A DNA stretch of 64,000 bases from Rhodanobacter thiooxydans (GCF_030291135.1 NZ_CP127409.1:930001-994000), one strand, 5' to 3'; positions 18,810-27,324 are shown, numbered from the stretch's first letter. A program made the numbers and translations. Notes: generated from the sequence alone by a model not told the origin.

Positions 18810-19469
18810 ATGTCACCGACCCGCACCGCCACGATCGCCCGGCCGCAGAGCTGGCGCGAGGAGCTGGCCAACAGCCTCAGCCACGGGCTGGGCCTGCTGC
18901 TGGCTATCGCCGGCTTGCCGGTGCTGGTGGTGCGGGCCGACCACCTCGACAGCGGCTACGCGATGGCCGGCGCGCTCAGTTTCGGCGGCAGCGCGGTGCT
19001 GCTGTACCTGGCCTCGACGCTGTACCACGCGATGGCGCATCCGAAGGTCAAGGCGGTCCTGCGCGCGCTCGACCACGCGGCGATCTACCTGCTGATCGCC
19101 GGGACCTATACGCCGATCACGCTGGGCGTGTTGCGTGGCGGCTGGGGCTGGGGGCTGTTTGGCCTGGTCTGGGGCCTGGCCCTGGCCGGCATGCTGTTCA
19201 AGGCGCTGGGCGGGATGCGCTTCCCGCACGTTTCCACCGCGCTGTACCTGGCCATGGGCTGGGTGGGCGTGATCGCGATCCACCCGCTGTGGGTGCGCAT
19301 GGAAGCCGGCGGGCTGGCGTGGCTGGCCGCCGGCGGGTTGGCCTACAGCCTGGGCGTGGTGTTCTTCGTGCTGGACGAGAAGCTGCGCTACAGCCATTTC
19401 ATCTGGCACCTGTTCGTGCTGGCCGGCACCACCTGCCACTTCTTCGCCGTGCTGCTCTACGCGTTCTGA
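18810..19469 (+). CDS. Haemolysin III family (YqfA-like) membrane protein
   Basis: A 219-residue seven-helix membrane protein of the PAQR/haemolysin III superfamily. Diagnostic residues include E and S-H in EELANSLSHGLGLLLA, STLYHAM, DHAAIYLLIAGTYTP and the C-terminal H-x3-H (HFIWHLFVLAGTTCHF), which form a metal site in relatives. Function in bacteria is not established; some members affect membrane fatty acid composition, which makes the position after fabAB interesting. The ATG at 18810 follows AGAGAAG; a GTG at 18771 is an alternative start. Confidence 0.85.
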   Translation: MSPTRTATIARPQSWREELANSLSHGLGLLLAIAGLPVLVVRADHLDSGYAMAGALSFGGSAVLLYLASTLYHAMAHPKVKAVLRALDHAAIYLLIAGTYTPITLGVLRGGWGWGLFGLVWGLALAGMLFKALGGMRFPHVSTALYLAMGWVGVIAIHPLWVRMEAGGLAWLAAGGLAYSLGVVFFVLDEKLRYSHFIWHLFVLAGTTCHFFAVLLYAF

Positions 19470-19474
19470 TCGAC

Positions 19475-19516
19475 TTGCCGCAGGTCAAGGAAGCTCCCGT
19501 CTGCGTGGCCTAGGCT
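19475..19516 (+). promoter_or_regulatory. FNR/Dnr-type box and -10 element of the deo operon
   Basis: TTGCC-GCAG-GTCAA (19475-19488) is one mismatch from consensus. TAGGCT at 19511-19516 starts 29.5 bp from the box centre and is identical to the nirK -10 hexamer, within a shared CCTAGGCT. deoC starts at 19546. Confidence 0.65.
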
Positions 19517-19545
19517 GCATCGCCGACGATCCGTGGAGTAGCCCC

Positions 19546-20289
19546 GTGCCCGACGACATCCGCAGCCCGCGCGCTCTGGCGACGCGTCTGCTGTCCCTGC
19601 TTGACCTGACCAGCCTGGGCGAGAACGACACGCCGGCGCAGATCGACGCGCTGTGCGCAGCCGCGCTGGCCGCGCCGGTGCCGCCCGCGGCGCTGTGCGT
19701 CTACCCGGAGCACGTGGCCGGCGCACGGCGCCAACTGCAGGGCAGCGCGATCAGGCTGGCGACGGTGGTGAATTTCCCCGATGGCGGCGGCGACCCGGCG
19801 CGGGTCGAGCGCGAAACGCAGCGGGCGCTGGCGGCCGGTGCCGACGAGATCGACCTGGTGCTGCCGTACCGCGCGCTGCTGGCCGGCGACGTGGCCGTCG
19901 CCGGCGCGGTGGTGCGCGCCTGCCGCGCGGTGTGCAGCGACGGCATCGTGCTCAAGCTGATCGTCGAGAGCGGCGAGCTGGGCAGTGCCGAACGCATCCG
20001 CCAGGCGTGCGCGATCGGGCTCGAGGCCGGCGTGGATTTCCTCAAGACCTCCACCGGCAAGGTGTCGGTCAACGCGACCCTTGCGGCCGCGGCGGTGATG
20101 CTCGACGCGATCGCCGAAGCAGGCGGGCGCTGCGGCTTCAAGGCGGCCGGCGGCATCCGCACGCTGGCCGATGCGGCCGCCTATCTGGAACTGGCCGAGG
20201 CGCGGCTCGGCGCGGGCTGGGCCGACCCGGCGCATTTCCGCATCGGCGCCAGCGCGCTGTTCGGCGAACTGGTTGCGGCAGCGTGGTGA
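19546..20289 (+). CDS. deoC: Deoxyribose-phosphate aldolase
   Basis: Cleaves 2-deoxyribose 5-phosphate to acetaldehyde and glyceraldehyde 3-phosphate, the last step of deoxynucleoside breakdown. The 247-residue TIM-barrel enzyme has the Schiff-base lysine in FLKTSTGKVS and the conserved segments ALCVYPEHV, VVNFPDGG, EIDLVLPYRAL and GFKAAGGIRT. The GTG start at 19546 is the first in-frame start before the conserved N-terminus. It opens a tight operon; deoA overlaps its stop by four bases. Confidence 0.95.
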   Translation: MPDDIRSPRALATRLLSLLDLTSLGENDTPAQIDALCAAALAAPVPPAALCVYPEHVAGARRQLQGSAIRLATVVNFPDGGGDPARVERETQRALAAGADEIDLVLPYRALLAGDVAVAGAVVRACRAVCSDGIVLKLIVESGELGSAERIRQACAIGLEAGVDFLKTSTGKVSVNATLAAAAVMLDAIAEAGGRCGFKAAGGIRTLADAAAYLELAEARLGAGWADPAHFRIGASALFGELVAAAW

Positions 20290-21620
20290 ACTCGCAGCGT
20301 GCCGCCGGCCTGATCCGCTGCAAGCGCGACGGCGGTGAACTCGATGCCAGCGCGCTGCGTGCGGTGGCGCAGGGCATCGGCGACGGTTCCTGGAGCGAGG
20401 GCCAGGTCGCGGCGTTCGCGATGGCGGTGGCGTGGCGCGGCATGAGCACGCTGGAGTGTCGCCAGTTCACCCTGGCGCTGCGCGATTCCGGCCAGTGTCT
20501 GCGCTGGGATGATCTGCCCGGACCGACGCTGGACAAGCATTCCACCGGCGGCGTCGGCGATGGTGTGAGCCTGCTGCTGGCGCCGTTGCTGGCGGCGTGC
20601 GGCGGTTATGTGCCGATGATTTCCGGCCGTGGCCTGGGGCATACCGGCGGCACCCTGGACAAGCTGGAAAGCGTGGCCGGCTACGACGTTCATCCGGGCA
20701 TGGCGCGCTTGCGCCAGGTCGTCGAAGGCGTGGGCTGCGCCATCGTCGGTCAGGGCGACGAGCTGGTGCCGGCCGACCGCCGGTTATATGCGGTGCGCGA
20801 CGTCACCGCGACGGTGGACGTGGCCGAGTTGATGGTGGCCTCGATCCTGTCCAAGAAACTGGCCGGCGGCGCGCAGGCGCTGGTGCTCGACATCAAGATC
20901 GGCAATGGCGCGCAGTTGCCGGGTGTGGCGGCAGCGCGCGATCTGGCCGAACGCATGCTGGCGACGGCGCGGGGTACCAGCCTGGACGTGCGCGTGGTGT
21001 TCAGCGACATGGACCAGCTGCTTGGCCGCGAGGCAGGCAATGCGCTGGAGCTGCGCGCCGTGCTGGACCTGCTGCGCGATCGTGGCGACAACCCGCGGTT
21101 GCGTGCACTGACCCTCGAACTGGCTGCCGAGCTGTTGTGCATGGGCGGCCTGAGCCGTGACCGTGCCGGTGCCGGGCGGCGCGTGCGCGCCGCACTGTCC
21201 TCGGGCGCTGCCGCGGAGCGCTTTGCGCGGATGGTGTCCGCGCTGGGCGGTCCGGCCGATCTGCTGGAGCGGCCGGATGCGCATCTGGAGAGCGCACTGG
21301 TCCAGCGCGTGGTACCGGCATCTGCATCGGGCCATGTCGCCGCGGTCGACGTGCGGGCGCTGGGGCAGGTGGTGGTGGATCTGGGCGGTGGACGCACGCA
21401 TCCGGGCCAGGCCATCGATCATGCCGTGGGCCTGGCCGAGGTGGTTGGGCGGGGCGACCTCGTCGATGCTGGCCAGCCGCTGGCGATCATCCACGCGCGC
21501 ACGGCGCCTGCGGCGGACAAGGCCGAGGCGAGCGTGCGTCAGGCCTTCCGTATCGCGCCGGAAGCCCAGCCTTGCGCACCGCTGTGGCAATGGCACGCGC
21601 CGATGGAGCAGATGGCATGA
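20286..21620 (+). CDS. deoA: Thymidine phosphorylase
   Basis: Splits thymidine (and deoxyuridine) with phosphate to the base and deoxyribose 1-phosphate. The 444-residue protein has the glycosyltransferase-family-3 signatures DKHSTGGVGDGVSLLLAPL, ISGRGLGHTGGTLDKLE and ASILSKKLAGGAQALVLDIK, plus the C-terminal lid domain. The GTG start at 20286 overlaps the deoC stop as GTGA, and its own stop overlaps deoB as ATGA, showing translational coupling. Confidence 0.95.
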   Translation: MNSQRAAGLIRCKRDGGELDASALRAVAQGIGDGSWSEGQVAAFAMAVAWRGMSTLECRQFTLALRDSGQCLRWDDLPGPTLDKHSTGGVGDGVSLLLAPLLAACGGYVPMISGRGLGHTGGTLDKLESVAGYDVHPGMARLRQVVEGVGCAIVGQGDELVPADRRLYAVRDVTATVDVAELMVASILSKKLAGGAQALVLDIKIGNGAQLPGVAAARDLAERMLATARGTSLDVRVVFSDMDQLLGREAGNALELRAVLDLLRDRGDNPRLRALTLELAAELLCMGGLSRDRAGAGRRVRAALSSGAAAERFARMVSALGGPADLLERPDAHLESALVQRVVPASASGHVAAVDVRALGQVVVDLGGGRTHPGQAIDHAVGLAEVVGRGDLVDAGQPLAIIHARTAPAADKAEASVRQAFRIAPEAQPCAPLWQWHAPMEQMA

Positions 21621-22825
21621 ACCGCGCGATCTGGCTGGTACTCGATTCGCTGGGCGTGGGCGCGGCGCCGGATGCCGCAGATTACGGCGATGCGGGTGCC
21701 GATACCTTCGGCCATATCGCCGCCGCCTGCGCCGCCGCACCACGCGGCCCGTTGCGCCTGCCAAATTTCACTACGCTGGGCCTGCCGCAAGCACATGCCG
21801 CGGCGCATGGGCAGCCGGCGCCGGGCTTCGGGAAATTACCCGCGCCCGCGGGCCTGTGGGGTTACGCGGTGGAGCGCGCCTGCGGCAAGGACACGCCGTC
21901 CGGCCACTGGGAAACCGCCGGCGTGGTGCTGAGCGAACCGTTCGGCGTGTTCGCGCAGGCCGAGCAGTCGTTTCCGCCCGCCTTGCTGCAGGCGCTGATG
22001 ACGCAGGGCGGACTGCCCGGCGTGCTCGGCGATTGCCATGCCTCCGGCACCGAGATCATCCAGCGGCTCGGCGCGGAGCATCTGCGCAGTTGTCGTCCGA
22101 TCGTCTACACCTCGGCCGATTCGGTGTTCCAGGTCGCCGCACACGAGCAGGCGTTCGGCCGCGATCGCCTGTACCGCCTGTGCGAGCTGGCGCGCCGGCT
22201 GCTCGCCGACTACAACATCGGCCGGGTGATCGCGCGGCCGTTCACCGGCACGGCCGAATCCGGTTTCAGTCGCAGCCCGCATCGACGCGACTACGCCCTG
22301 CCGCCACCGGCGCCGACGCTGTTCGACGCGCTGCTGGCCGCAGGTGGCGAGGTGGTCGCGATCGGCAAGATCGGCGACATCTTTGCCCACCGCGGCGTGT
22401 CGCGCTGCATTGAGGCGCACGGTCACGACGAGCTGTTCGACGCCACGTTGGCTGCCATGGCGCAGGCTGGCGAAAGCAGCCTGATCGCGACCAACTTCGT
22501 CGATTTCGACATGGTGTATGGCCACCGGCGCGACGTGTTCGGTTACGCCGCCGCGCTCGAGGCGCTGGATGCGCGGTTGCCGGAGCTGCTGCATGCGCTG
22601 CGCCCGGGCGACCTGCTGGCGATCAGCGCGGACCACGGCTGCGACCCGACCTGGCCGGGCAGCGACCACACTCGTGAATGCGTGCCGGCGCTGCTGTTCG
22701 GGCCGGGTCTGGCGCCGCAGGCGCTGGGCCGGCGCGACAGCTTCGCCGACATCGGCCAGAGTCTGGCCGTCCACCTGGGTCTGCCGCCGCTGGCGGCCGG
22801 CCGCAGCTTTCTTCCCTCTGCATGA
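21617..22825 (+). CDS. deoB: Phosphopentomutase
   Basis: Interconverts (deoxy)ribose 1-phosphate and 5-phosphate, linking the phosphorylases to DeoC. The 402-residue alkaline-phosphatase-superfamily enzyme shows the N-terminal metal/catalytic segment LDSLGVGAAPDAADYGDAGADTFGHI and the C-terminal metal motif SADHGCDPTWPGSDHTREC. The start codon overlaps the deoA stop. Confidence 0.95.
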   Translation: MNRAIWLVLDSLGVGAAPDAADYGDAGADTFGHIAAACAAAPRGPLRLPNFTTLGLPQAHAAAHGQPAPGFGKLPAPAGLWGYAVERACGKDTPSGHWETAGVVLSEPFGVFAQAEQSFPPALLQALMTQGGLPGVLGDCHASGTEIIQRLGAEHLRSCRPIVYTSADSVFQVAAHEQAFGRDRLYRLCELARRLLADYNIGRVIARPFTGTAESGFSRSPHRRDYALPPPAPTLFDALLAAGGEVVAIGKIGDIFAHRGVSRCIEAHGHDELFDATLAAMAQAGESSLIATNFVDFDMVYGHRRDVFGYAAALEALDARLPELLHALRPGDLLAISADHGCDPTWPGSDHTRECVPALLFGPGLAPQALGRRDSFADIGQSLAVHLGLPPLAAGRSFLPSA

Positions 22826-22835
22826 CCGCCATCGC

Positions 22836-23552
22836 ATGAGCACACCCCATATTGATGCCGCCCCGGACATGATCGCCGACACCGTGTTGCTGCCTGGCGA
22901 TCCGCTGCGCGCGCGGCACATGGCCCACGAATTTCTCGATGACGGGCGCGAAGTGAACACGCGCCGCAACATGCTCGGCTACACCGGCTTCTATCGCGGC
23001 ATGCGCGTGTCGGTGATGGGCAGCGGCATGGGCATTCCCTCCTGCGCGATCTATGCGACCGAACTGACTCGCGTGTTCGGCGTGCGCCGGATCGTGCGGG
23101 TTGGCACCTGCGGCGGCGTGGGCGATATTGAACTGGGCGACTTGCTGCTGGCACAGGCGGCGTCGACCGATTCGAACTTCAACCGCCTGCACTTCGGTGG
23201 CCATGACCTGGCTGCCTGCGCCGATTTCGGCCTGATGCGCGCGGTGGTAGACACCGCTGCGGCACAGGCGATCGGCCTGCGCGTCGGCGGCGTGTTCAGC
23301 ACCGACTGCTTCCATGGCGGCGACCCGGAGCTGGCCGCGCGGCTGCAGCAGCACCGCATCCACGGCATCGAGATGGAATCGGCCGGCCTCTACGGCGTGG
23401 CCATGCGCGAGGGCTTCCAGGCACTGTCGGTACTGACCGTCAGCGACCACGTGCAACGCGGCACACACATGCCGGCCATGCAGCGCGAGCAGGGCCTGTC
23501 GCGGATGACCGCGCTGGTACTCGACAGCCTGCTGTCGGCCCCGGCCGGGTGA
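22836..23552 (+). CDS. deoD: Purine nucleoside phosphorylase, DeoD type
   Basis: Phosphorolyses purine (deoxy)nucleosides. The 238-residue protein fits hexameric DeoD: ADTVLLPGDPLRARHMA for phosphate binding, GSGMGIPSCAIYATEL, RVGTCGGVG, the base and ribose site around GIEMESAGLYG and the catalytic TVSDH. It follows deoB by 10 bp and completes a deoC-deoA-deoB-deoD operon. Its stop codon lies at the start of a short tandem repeat. Confidence 0.93.
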   Translation: MSTPHIDAAPDMIADTVLLPGDPLRARHMAHEFLDDGREVNTRRNMLGYTGFYRGMRVSVMGSGMGIPSCAIYATELTRVFGVRRIVRVGTCGGVGDIELGDLLLAQAASTDSNFNRLHFGGHDLAACADFGLMRAVVDTAAAQAIGLRVGGVFSTDCFHGGDPELAARLQQHRIHGIEMESAGLYGVAMREGFQALSVLTVSDHVQRGTHMPAMQREQGLSRMTALVLDSLLSAPAG

Positions 23553-23631
23553 TCAGGGCAGGACGATCAGGGCAGGTTGATCAGAACAGGTTGATCAAAG
23601 CTGGTTAGTCAGAGCGGGTCGATCGGGTCAC
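23551..23631. repeat. Degenerate 14-bp tandem repeat, about 5.5 copies
   Basis: Starting on the deoD stop codon, a 14-bp unit recurs without gaps: GATCAGGGCAGGAC, GATCAGGGCAGGTT, GATCAGAACAGGTT, GATCAAAGCTGGTT, AGTCAGAGCGGGTC, then partial GATCGGGTCAC. Adjacent units differ by 2-6 bases and identity decays along the array. No gene covers it. Its role is unknown; it may be a decaying minisatellite or a protein-binding array. Confidence 0.85.
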
Positions 23632-23835
23632 GCCGACCGGAGCCGCACGCTCCGGCCGCATGCCCGGCCCGTCGTGCTGGTAGCCGTTGCTTGCACCGAC
23701 TACAGCTTGCAGCGGCGTCGGTACCAGCCGCTGGCCGGGTATGCCGCGGAGCGCTGGCGCGATAAGATTTCGGTGGACGCGTGCTGCCGGGCGGTGACTC
23801 GGCGGCATGGCACTGCGACAGCAGCGGAGGCCATC

Positions 23836-24447
23836 GTGAGCGACGAATACATGGAAGCGTGGTTTTCGCGCGTGGAGCCAGTGCTGGACGCTGCGCTGGA
23901 GCGGCGCGACATTCACACGTCGGCCCATTGCGGGCGAGTCGGTTGGCTGGCCCTGGCGCTCGCGAGGGATATTGGCCTGGCCGACGAAGAACTGCTGATT
24001 CTGGATGTGGCGGCCCGGTTTCACGATGTGGGGAAGATCGGTGTCCCTGATGCGATCCTGCACAAACGCGGGGCGCTGAACGACGCCGAGTGGGAAATCA
24101 TGAAGGGCCATAGCCTTCACGGTGAGCACATCATACGGATGGATCCGGAGTTGCCCTTTGGTGACGAGATCGCGCTGGCTGTGCGCCACCATCATGAGCA
24201 CTATGATGGCGCCGGTTACCCGGATGGCTTGCGCGGACGAGCCATTCCGCTGCCGTCGCGAGTGCTGTCTGTGACGGACAGCTACGACGCGATACGCAAG
24301 CGTCGCGCCTACCACGCACCCCAGTCGCACGAATCCACGGTGGCCATTCTGGCCAGCGAGCGGGGCACCAAGCACGATCCGCAGATCCTCGATGCGTTCC
24401 TGGCACACGACAGGAACTGGTTCGACCCGCCGGGCGTGCACGACTAG
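23836..24447 (+). CDS. HD-GYP domain phosphohydrolase
   Basis: A 203-residue protein that is almost entirely one HD-GYP domain, the class that degrades cyclic di-GMP. The HD motif is RFHDVGKIGVPD, and the GYP segment HHHEHYDGAGYPDGL is intact, as are later metal-site residues (DSYDAIRKRR). It lacks an N-terminal sensor domain and a CheY domain, so its input is unknown. The GTG at 23836 was chosen because GGAGG ends five bases upstream. It is separated from deoD by the tandem repeat and looks monocistronic. Confidence 0.85.
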   Translation: MSDEYMEAWFSRVEPVLDAALERRDIHTSAHCGRVGWLALALARDIGLADEELLILDVAARFHDVGKIGVPDAILHKRGALNDAEWEIMKGHSLHGEHIIRMDPELPFGDEIALAVRHHHEHYDGAGYPDGLRGRAIPLPSRVLSVTDSYDAIRKRRAYHAPQSHESTVAILASERGTKHDPQILDAFLAHDRNWFDPPGVHD

Positions 24448-24711
24448 CACAGGCGAATCACGCGATTTTCAGTACCTGCATGCCCGGCTCGCCGTGCCGG
24501 TATTGGTCACGTCCAGGGTGCGCGGCGAAGCAACGCGCGGACCAGGCCAGCAGCAACCGACCGAACATGATCGCCTCAAGCTCGGGCATCCCATGCTGTT
24601 AGGCGTGCGTCGCCTCGCGCAGTTTGCCGTTGCTGGAGTTCTACCCGGGAAAGGCGCGGACGTCGGCCTGGTCGCGGAAGCCCGCGTCGACGGCACCGGC
24701 AGCGGTGGTTG

Positions 24712-25137
24712 TCAGCCGGTGCTGCGCGTGCGGGCGGGCGCCGGCTGCGCGCGCCGGCGCTTGGCGCCGCGCGAGTCGGCGTCGACTGCGCAGTAGATTC
24801 CGTACAGCGTGGCGATGATGGCGTGCGCGGGACCCGCGGGCAGGGTGTACCACACCGTCTGCGCCTCGCGCCGGGTGTTGACCAGGCCTTCGTCGCGCAG
24901 CCGGGCCAGGTGCTGGGACAGCGCCGACTGGCTGAGTTCGGGCAGTTGTTCGTTGATCTGCCCCACCGACATCTCGCCGTCCAGCAGCAGGCACAGCATG
25001 CGCAGGCGTTGCGCGTTGCCCAGGGTCTTGAGCAGCTGCGACGCTTCTTCGGCGCGCGACTGCATGAGGTCAAGATCCGCATCGGCAAGGATGTTCAACT
25101 TCGGATTCTTCCGGGAGGGTGCGGCTGTCTGTTTCAT
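24712..25137 (-). CDS. ArsR-family repressor of the BigR/SqrR persulfide-sensor type
   Basis: A 141-residue winged-helix regulator. The DNA-binding part is clear (LKTLGNAQRLRMLCLLLDGEMSVGQINEQLPELSQSALSQHLARLRDEGL). Two cysteines, C49 (RMLCLL) and C116 (GIYCAV), are 67 residues apart. The BigR and SqrR repressors use a pair with the same spacing (66) to form a disulfide or tetrasulfide on sulfide stress. The 25-residue Arg/Ala-rich tail is extra. It sits divergent to DUF2892/DUF302 genes and a sulfide:quinone oxidoreductase, supporting a sulfide-sensing role. An AT-rich palindromic operator lies directly before its start. Confidence 0.87.
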   Translation of the reverse strand: MKQTAAPSRKNPKLNILADADLDLMQSRAEEASQLLKTLGNAQRLRMLCLLLDGEMSVGQINEQLPELSQSALSQHLARLRDEGLVNTRREAQTVWYTLPAGPAHAIIATLYGIYCAVDADSRGAKRRRAQPAPARTRSTG

Positions 25138-25158
25138 GGGGTTGACTTTACCACAAAG

Positions 25159-25191
25159 ATCTAATTAAGATAAATCTAATTTAGATTAGAT
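25159..25191. promoter_or_regulatory. Probable ArsR/BigR-type operator between divergent genes
   Basis: A conspicuously AT-rich island in GC-rich DNA contains the perfect 15-bp palindrome AATCTAA-T-TTAGATT (25173-25187). A second, imperfect ATCTAATTAAGAT (25159-25171) lies alongside, and ATCTAAT occurs in both. It lies 22 bp before the repressor start codon and about 75 bp before the divergent DUF2892 gene, so one repressor could control both directions. Confidence 0.75.
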
Positions 25192-25263
25192 GAATTCTCA
25201 GTCTACCGCCCGGTCCATGCCGGCCGGTTGCACACAAGGTTCCACTCACTTCAGGAGTTCGCC

Positions 25264-25470
25264 ATGAACGTCGATCGCATGGTTCTGGGTTTTGCCGGCA
25301 CGGTCGTGCTGGTCGGTATCACGCTGGCGCATTTCGTGGCGCCCGGCTGGATCTGGCTGTCGGTGTTCGTGGGCGCCAATCTGCTGCAGTCCTCGTTCAC
25401 CGGCTTCTGCCCGCTGGCGATGCTGCTGCGCAAGCTGGGTCTCAAGCCCGGCTGTGCGTTTCCATCCTGA
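25264..25470 (+). CDS. DUF2892 (YgaP transmembrane-like) inner membrane protein
   Basis: A 68-residue protein with two membrane helices (MVLGFAGTVVLVGITLAHF and WIWLSVFVGANLLQSSFTG), then the typical FCPLAMLLRKLGLKPGC end carrying two cysteines. Small DUF2892 proteins correspond to the membrane part of the rhodanese YgaP and are common in sulfide operons controlled by BigR. It likely belongs to a sulfur-stress operon with the next gene. Confidence 0.85.
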   Translation: MNVDRMVLGFAGTVVLVGITLAHFVAPGWIWLSVFVGANLLQSSFTGFCPLAMLLRKLGLKPGCAFPS

Positions 25471-25498
25471 ATGCCGTCCCGTCCGATCGAGGTGAACC

Positions 25499-25882
25499 GT
25501 GTATTACATCGTTGAAACATCGAAGACACCGGAACAGGCCGCGGCCGACCTGGCCGAGTCCGTCGTGCGCCATGGCTTCGGCGTGCTGCATGTGCACGAT
25601 CTGGGTGCCACCCTGCGCAGCAAGGGCGTCGCGTTCGGGCGCGAGTGCAAGGTGTTCGAAGTGTGCAATCCGCGCCAGGCGGCCAGCGTGCTGGCGGCGG
25701 ACATGCGACTGAACATGGCGTTGCCGTGCCGCGTCTCGGTCTACACCGACGCCGGCAAGACCTGGATCGGCATGATCCGGCCGGTGCCGATGCTGGGCAT
25801 GCTTTCGAGCGACCCCGCCCTGGTGGCGACGGCCAACGAGGTGGAGCAGGTGGTCACGCGGATCATCGACGAGGCCAGGTAA
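25499..25882 (+). CDS. DUF302 domain protein
   Basis: A 127-residue protein with the DUF302 fold signature: HGFGVLHVHDLGATLRSKGV, a C-x-V-F-E-V-C-N motif (RECKVFEVCNP), and MALPCRVSVYTDAGKTWIGMIRP. Such proteins recur beside sulfide oxidation genes, but their biochemical role is unknown. The GTG start at 25499 follows GAGGTGAA closely; no nearby ATG has comparable support. It lies 28 bp after the DUF2892 gene. Confidence 0.83.
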   Translation: MYYIVETSKTPEQAAADLAESVVRHGFGVLHVHDLGATLRSKGVAFGRECKVFEVCNPRQAASVLAADMRLNMALPCRVSVYTDAGKTWIGMIRPVPMLGMLSSDPALVATANEVEQVVTRIIDEAR

Positions 25883-25955
25883 TCGATGTCGGCGCAGCTC
25901 ACCGATGATGTCTGTGCGACCCCGGCTTGCCGGCAATCAGCGATTTACTGCTGAC

Positions 25956-25969
25956 TTGATCGAACTCAA
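25956..25969 (+). promoter_or_regulatory. FNR/Dnr-type box upstream of the sulfide:quinone oxidoreductase gene
   Basis: TTGAT-CGAA-CTCAA, nine of ten half-site positions, 59 bp before the ATG at 26029. The -10 slot near 25992 (CACGCT) is poor. Confidence 0.55.
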
Positions 25970-26028
25970 GTCCGTTTCGTTCCTGGCAGCGCACGCTGTC
26001 AGCAACCCCTGAGCAGGAGGAGTCTGCC

Positions 26029-27324
26029 ATGTGCGACGTCGTCATCATCGGTGCAGGTCTGGGCGGCATGAGCGCCGCCTACGAAATCAAGGCTGCGCTG
26101 GGCGCCGCTCACCGGGTCACGGTGGTCGGCGAGGGGCGTCAGTTCTCGTTCACGCCATCCAACCCCTGGGTCGGCATCGGCTGGCGCCAGCCGGCCGACG
26201 TGCAGATCGACGCCGCGTCGGCGTTGGGCCGGCACGATATCGCGTTCGTCGATTCGCCGGCCAGCGCGGTCCACCCGGCGGAAAACCGCGTGCTGCTGCA
26301 GGATGGCCGCGAGCTGAAGTACGACTATCTGGTCATCGCCACCGGTCCGCGGCTGGCCTTCGACGAGATCCCCGGGCTGGGGCCGCTCGACGGCTACACG
26401 CAATCGGTCTGCACCACGCCACATGCGACGACAGCCTGGCACGCGTACCAGGATTTCCTGAAAGCGCCCGGCCCGGTGGTGATCGGCGCCGCCCAGGGTG
26501 CGAGCTGTTTCGGCCCTGCCTATGAGTTCGCGATGATCCTGGACACCGACTTGCGCCGGCGCAAGCTGCGCGACCGCGTGCCGATGACTTTCGTGACGCC
26601 GGAGCCGTACATCGGCCACATGGGCCTGGGCGGCGTCGGCGATTCCAAGGGCTTGCTGGAGAAGGAGCTGCGCCAGCGCCATATCAAGTGGATCACCAAC
26701 GCACGCATCGACCAGGTCGAGCCTGGCCTGATGCACGTCAGCGAACATGACACGCGCGGCCAGGTGCTGCAGACCCATGCGCTGCCGTTTGTCTACTCGA
26801 TGGTGATCCCCGCGTTCACCGGCGTGGCCGCGGTACGGAGTGTCGAGGGCCTGGTCAATCCGCGCGGGTTCGTGCTGATCGACAAGCACCAGCGCAATCC
26901 GGCATTTCCGAACATCTTTTCCGCCGGCGTGTGCGTGGCGATCCCGCCGGTGGAAGCGACGGCAGTGCCGACCGGGGCGCCGAAAACCGGCTTCATGATC
27001 GAATCGATGGTCAGCGCGCTGACCGCCAACATCAAGGCCGCCATCGACGGCACCCCTGCCATCGCCGAGGCGACCTGGAACGCGGTGTGCCTGGCGGACA
27101 TGGGCGACAGCGGCGCGGCGTTCGTGGCCATTCCGCAAATCCCGCCGCGCAACGTCACCTGGGCGAAGGAGGGCAAGTGGGTGCACCTGGCCAAGGTCGC
27201 GTTCGAGAAGTACTACATGCGCAAGATCCGCTCGGGCAACACCGAGCCGGTGTACGAGAAGTACGTGATGAAGGCCATCGGCATCGAGCGGCTCAAGCCC
27301 GGGACGCAGCCCGGCCGTCAATGA
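26029..27324 (+). CDS. sqr: Sulfide:quinone oxidoreductase-type flavoprotein
   Basis: A membrane-associated FAD enzyme that oxidises sulfide to polysulfide or persulfide and passes electrons to quinone. The 431-residue protein opens with the dinucleotide site VVIIGAGLGGMSAA and has YLVIATG before the second half. Cysteines C128 (QSVCTTPHA), C160 (QGASCFGP) and C354 (NAVCLADMG) sit almost exactly where A. ferrooxidans SQR has its redox cysteines (128, 160, 356). A C-terminal amphipathic region (KWVHLAKVAFEKYYMRK) fits membrane attachment. The AGGAGG site at 26015-26020 supports the start. It heads an operon with an RND pump and OsmC. Confidence 0.88.
   Translation: MCDVVIIGAGLGGMSAAYEIKAALGAAHRVTVVGEGRQFSFTPSNPWVGIGWRQPADVQIDAASALGRHDIAFVDSPASAVHPAENRVLLQDGRELKYDYLVIATGPRLAFDEIPGLGPLDGYTQSVCTTPHATTAWHAYQDFLKAPGPVVIGAAQGASCFGPAYEFAMILDTDLRRRKLRDRVPMTFVTPEPYIGHMGLGGVGDSKGLLEKELRQRHIKWITNARIDQVEPGLMHVSEHDTRGQVLQTHALPFVYSMVIPAFTGVAAVRSVEGLVNPRGFVLIDKHQRNPAFPNIFSAGVCVAIPPVEATAVPTGAPKTGFMIESMVSALTANIKAAIDGTPAIAEATWNAVCLADMGDSGAAFVAIPQIPPRNVTWAKEGKWVHLAKVAFEKYYMRKIRSGNTEPVYEKYVMKAIGIERLKPGTQPGRQ

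Noticed and set aside
24448..24711. 264-bp gap between the HD-GYP gene and the ArsR-type repressor, with a 43-codon reverse-strand reading (24458-24589, starting MPELEAIMFGRLLLAW)
   Set aside because: The short reading is unsupported by a clear ribosome-binding site or a known family. It may be a decayed gene, so I do not call a gene.
24469..24796. Possible transposase remnant in the same gap
   Set aside because: Peptide fragments in several frames are Arg/Ala-rich but show no DDE residues or terminal inverted repeats.
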